The position numbers and the translations under genes were made by a program. The notes below the pieces were generated by a model. The model was not told the DNA's origin, did no database searches, and was given only the letters and a program-made list of their open reading frames with translations. Of a stretch of DNA of 64,000 bases, positions 63,410 to 64,000 are shown piece by piece. Where the stretch lies: contig CALUVV010000003.1 in the NCBI GenBank assembly GCA_944324305.1, forward strand, positions 62,001 to 126,000, written 5' to 3'. This DNA comes from Candidatus Gastranaerophilales bacterium (GTDB lineage: Bacteria > Cyanobacteriota > Vampirovibrionia > Gastranaerophilales > Gastranaerophilaceae). Each line of letters opens with the position of its first letter. Position 1 is the stretch's first letter.

Positions 63410-64000
63410 ATGATTTATGCGCTTCTCGGAATTGCCGCGGCTTTTTGTGCTTATATCCAGTGGGGAGACGAAATACCTGTTCCTCATATAGATAAGGATA
63501 TGACTAAAAAAGAGGCTAAATACATTCATAATGTTAATAAGAGAGAAGAAAAGGAAAAATTTAAACGTGCCAAACTGGAAAGAAACCCTTCAGGTTACAT
63601 GACCGTTGAGGAATATGAACTCCTTTCAGCTCCCAAAGACAGAATGACAGAGGAAATTGATATTCCTAAAGTGCCGACGCCTGCTGATATGATTTATGTT
63701 CCTCAGCCTGCTTATAAAATTGTCAGATACAATAATCCCCCCGGCAGTCCTGAAATTACTCTTACCAAAACATTTTATGAAAAACGCCAGCAGAATGCTC
63801 AGGGGATTGTTTCACCGGACTTTACAAAATTAGTTTATCCAGCTGTTTACTACTATCCTAACAGCGGGTCAACAGCTTGTGATTTGTTTGTCATTAATCT
63901 TGAAGAAGCAAAATCAAACATGGATAAAATTTTAACTGCAAACACTATTCATAAACTTTCGGATCCGATTTTATCAACTGATAAGGCAAATGATAACTAT
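63410..64000 (+). CDS. Hypothetical protein with N-terminal membrane segment, 3'-truncated by the window
   Basis: ATG 63410, one base after the regulator stop, opens a frame with no stop to the window end (197 codons). A short hydrophobic start (MIYALLGIAAAFCAYIQWG) is followed by a Lys/Glu-rich helix (KEAKYIHNVNKREEKEKFKRA) and a Pro/Tyr-rich region (PADMIYVPQPAYKIVRYNNPPGSPEI). It contains no family motif I know. GAGGG lies 13 bases upstream, and tight spacing suggests one operon with the two-component genes. Confidence 0.65.
   Translation, partial: MIYALLGIAAAFCAYIQWGDEIPVPHIDKDMTKKEAKYIHNVNKREEKEKFKRAKLERNPSGYMTVEEYELLSAPKDRMTEEIDIPKVPTPADMIYVPQPAYKIVRYNNPPGSPEITLTKTFYEKRQQNAQGIVSPDFTKLVYPAVYYYPNSGSTACDLFVINLEEAKSNMDKILTANTIHKLSDPILSTDKANDNY

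Overview
The window is AT-rich and gene-dense, and it looks like a fermentative, non-photosynthetic member of the cyanobacterial phylum (Melainabacteria/Vampirovibrionia, probably gut Gastranaerophilales). This placement is inferred, not searched. It rests on a cyanobacterial-style ATP synthase operon (atpB-E-F'-F-H-A-G, with both b and b' subunits and no atpD/atpC), lineage-type hypothetical proteins, many pilin-like proteins with FTLAEVL(I/V)TLG N-termini, and an anaerobe gene set (Na+-pump oxaloacetate decarboxylase, superoxide reductase, ferritin).

Layout. 1-4.2 kb: gpmI (cut by the window edge), a SNF2-type helicase, rpsU. 4.2-5.8 kb: two pilin-like genes. 5.8-9.1 kb: a DUF2229-type protein, rsmE, cca. 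9.4-12.8 kb: two tandem paralogous membrane proteins of unknown function. 12.8-18.6 kb: a pilin-like gene and the atp operon. 18.6-22.6 kb: birA-oadG-oadA-oadB. 22.7-24.6 kb: a formyltransferase-like gene and glgC. 24.7-27.1 kb: a hypothetical pair and an ECF sigma/anti-sigma pair. 27.2-31.0 kb: an aconitase-family gene, an unknown protein on a 1.15-kb duplicated block, and a Re-citrate/homocitrate synthase-like gene. 31.2-36 kb: a TPR protein, a sensor kinase and a glycosyltransferase. 35.8-44.6 kb: ybaK, an FAD protein, a matrixin-like protease and scpB-scpA-smc. 44.7-51.7 kb: an alpha/alpha-toroid protein, the second copy of the duplicated block, a glucan phosphorylase homologue and a PLP enzyme. 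51.8-56.1 kb: a vWA protein, a PLD-like protein, a YdjC deacetylase and a GT2 glycosyltransferase. 56.2-61 kb: four pilin-like genes, a large-type SRP RNA, an XRE regulator, desulfoferrodoxin and ferritin. 61-64 kb: a REC-PAS-kinase, a NarL-type regulator and a truncated hypothetical gene.

The most unusual feature is a dispersed 12-mer, C-G10-C, present nine times. Every copy has exactly ten G and every copy has the G-run on the + strand, whichever way the gene points. Seven copies lie at the start of an ORF, 27-30 nt after its ATG, behind a good Shine-Dalgarno. With ten G, each of those ORFs stops after 15-16 codons. One extra G (or two fewer) would open five full-length pilin-like genes and one capsule-type glycosyltransferase. 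Eight of nine copies also share a second block (consensus YTAAAGCT) 11-14 nt downstream, again fixed to the DNA strand rather than to the reading frame. This looks like a multi-locus, strand-polarised contingency or recombination element controlling surface proteins and glycans. A systematic homopolymer length error must be excluded first.

Other points of note: several genes whose promoters imply leaderless mRNAs; a divergent XRE regulator/pilin pair around a perfect palindrome; a glucan phosphorylase homologue lacking the expected PLP lysine; and a formyltransferase-like protein with a Cys/Gly-rich tail.
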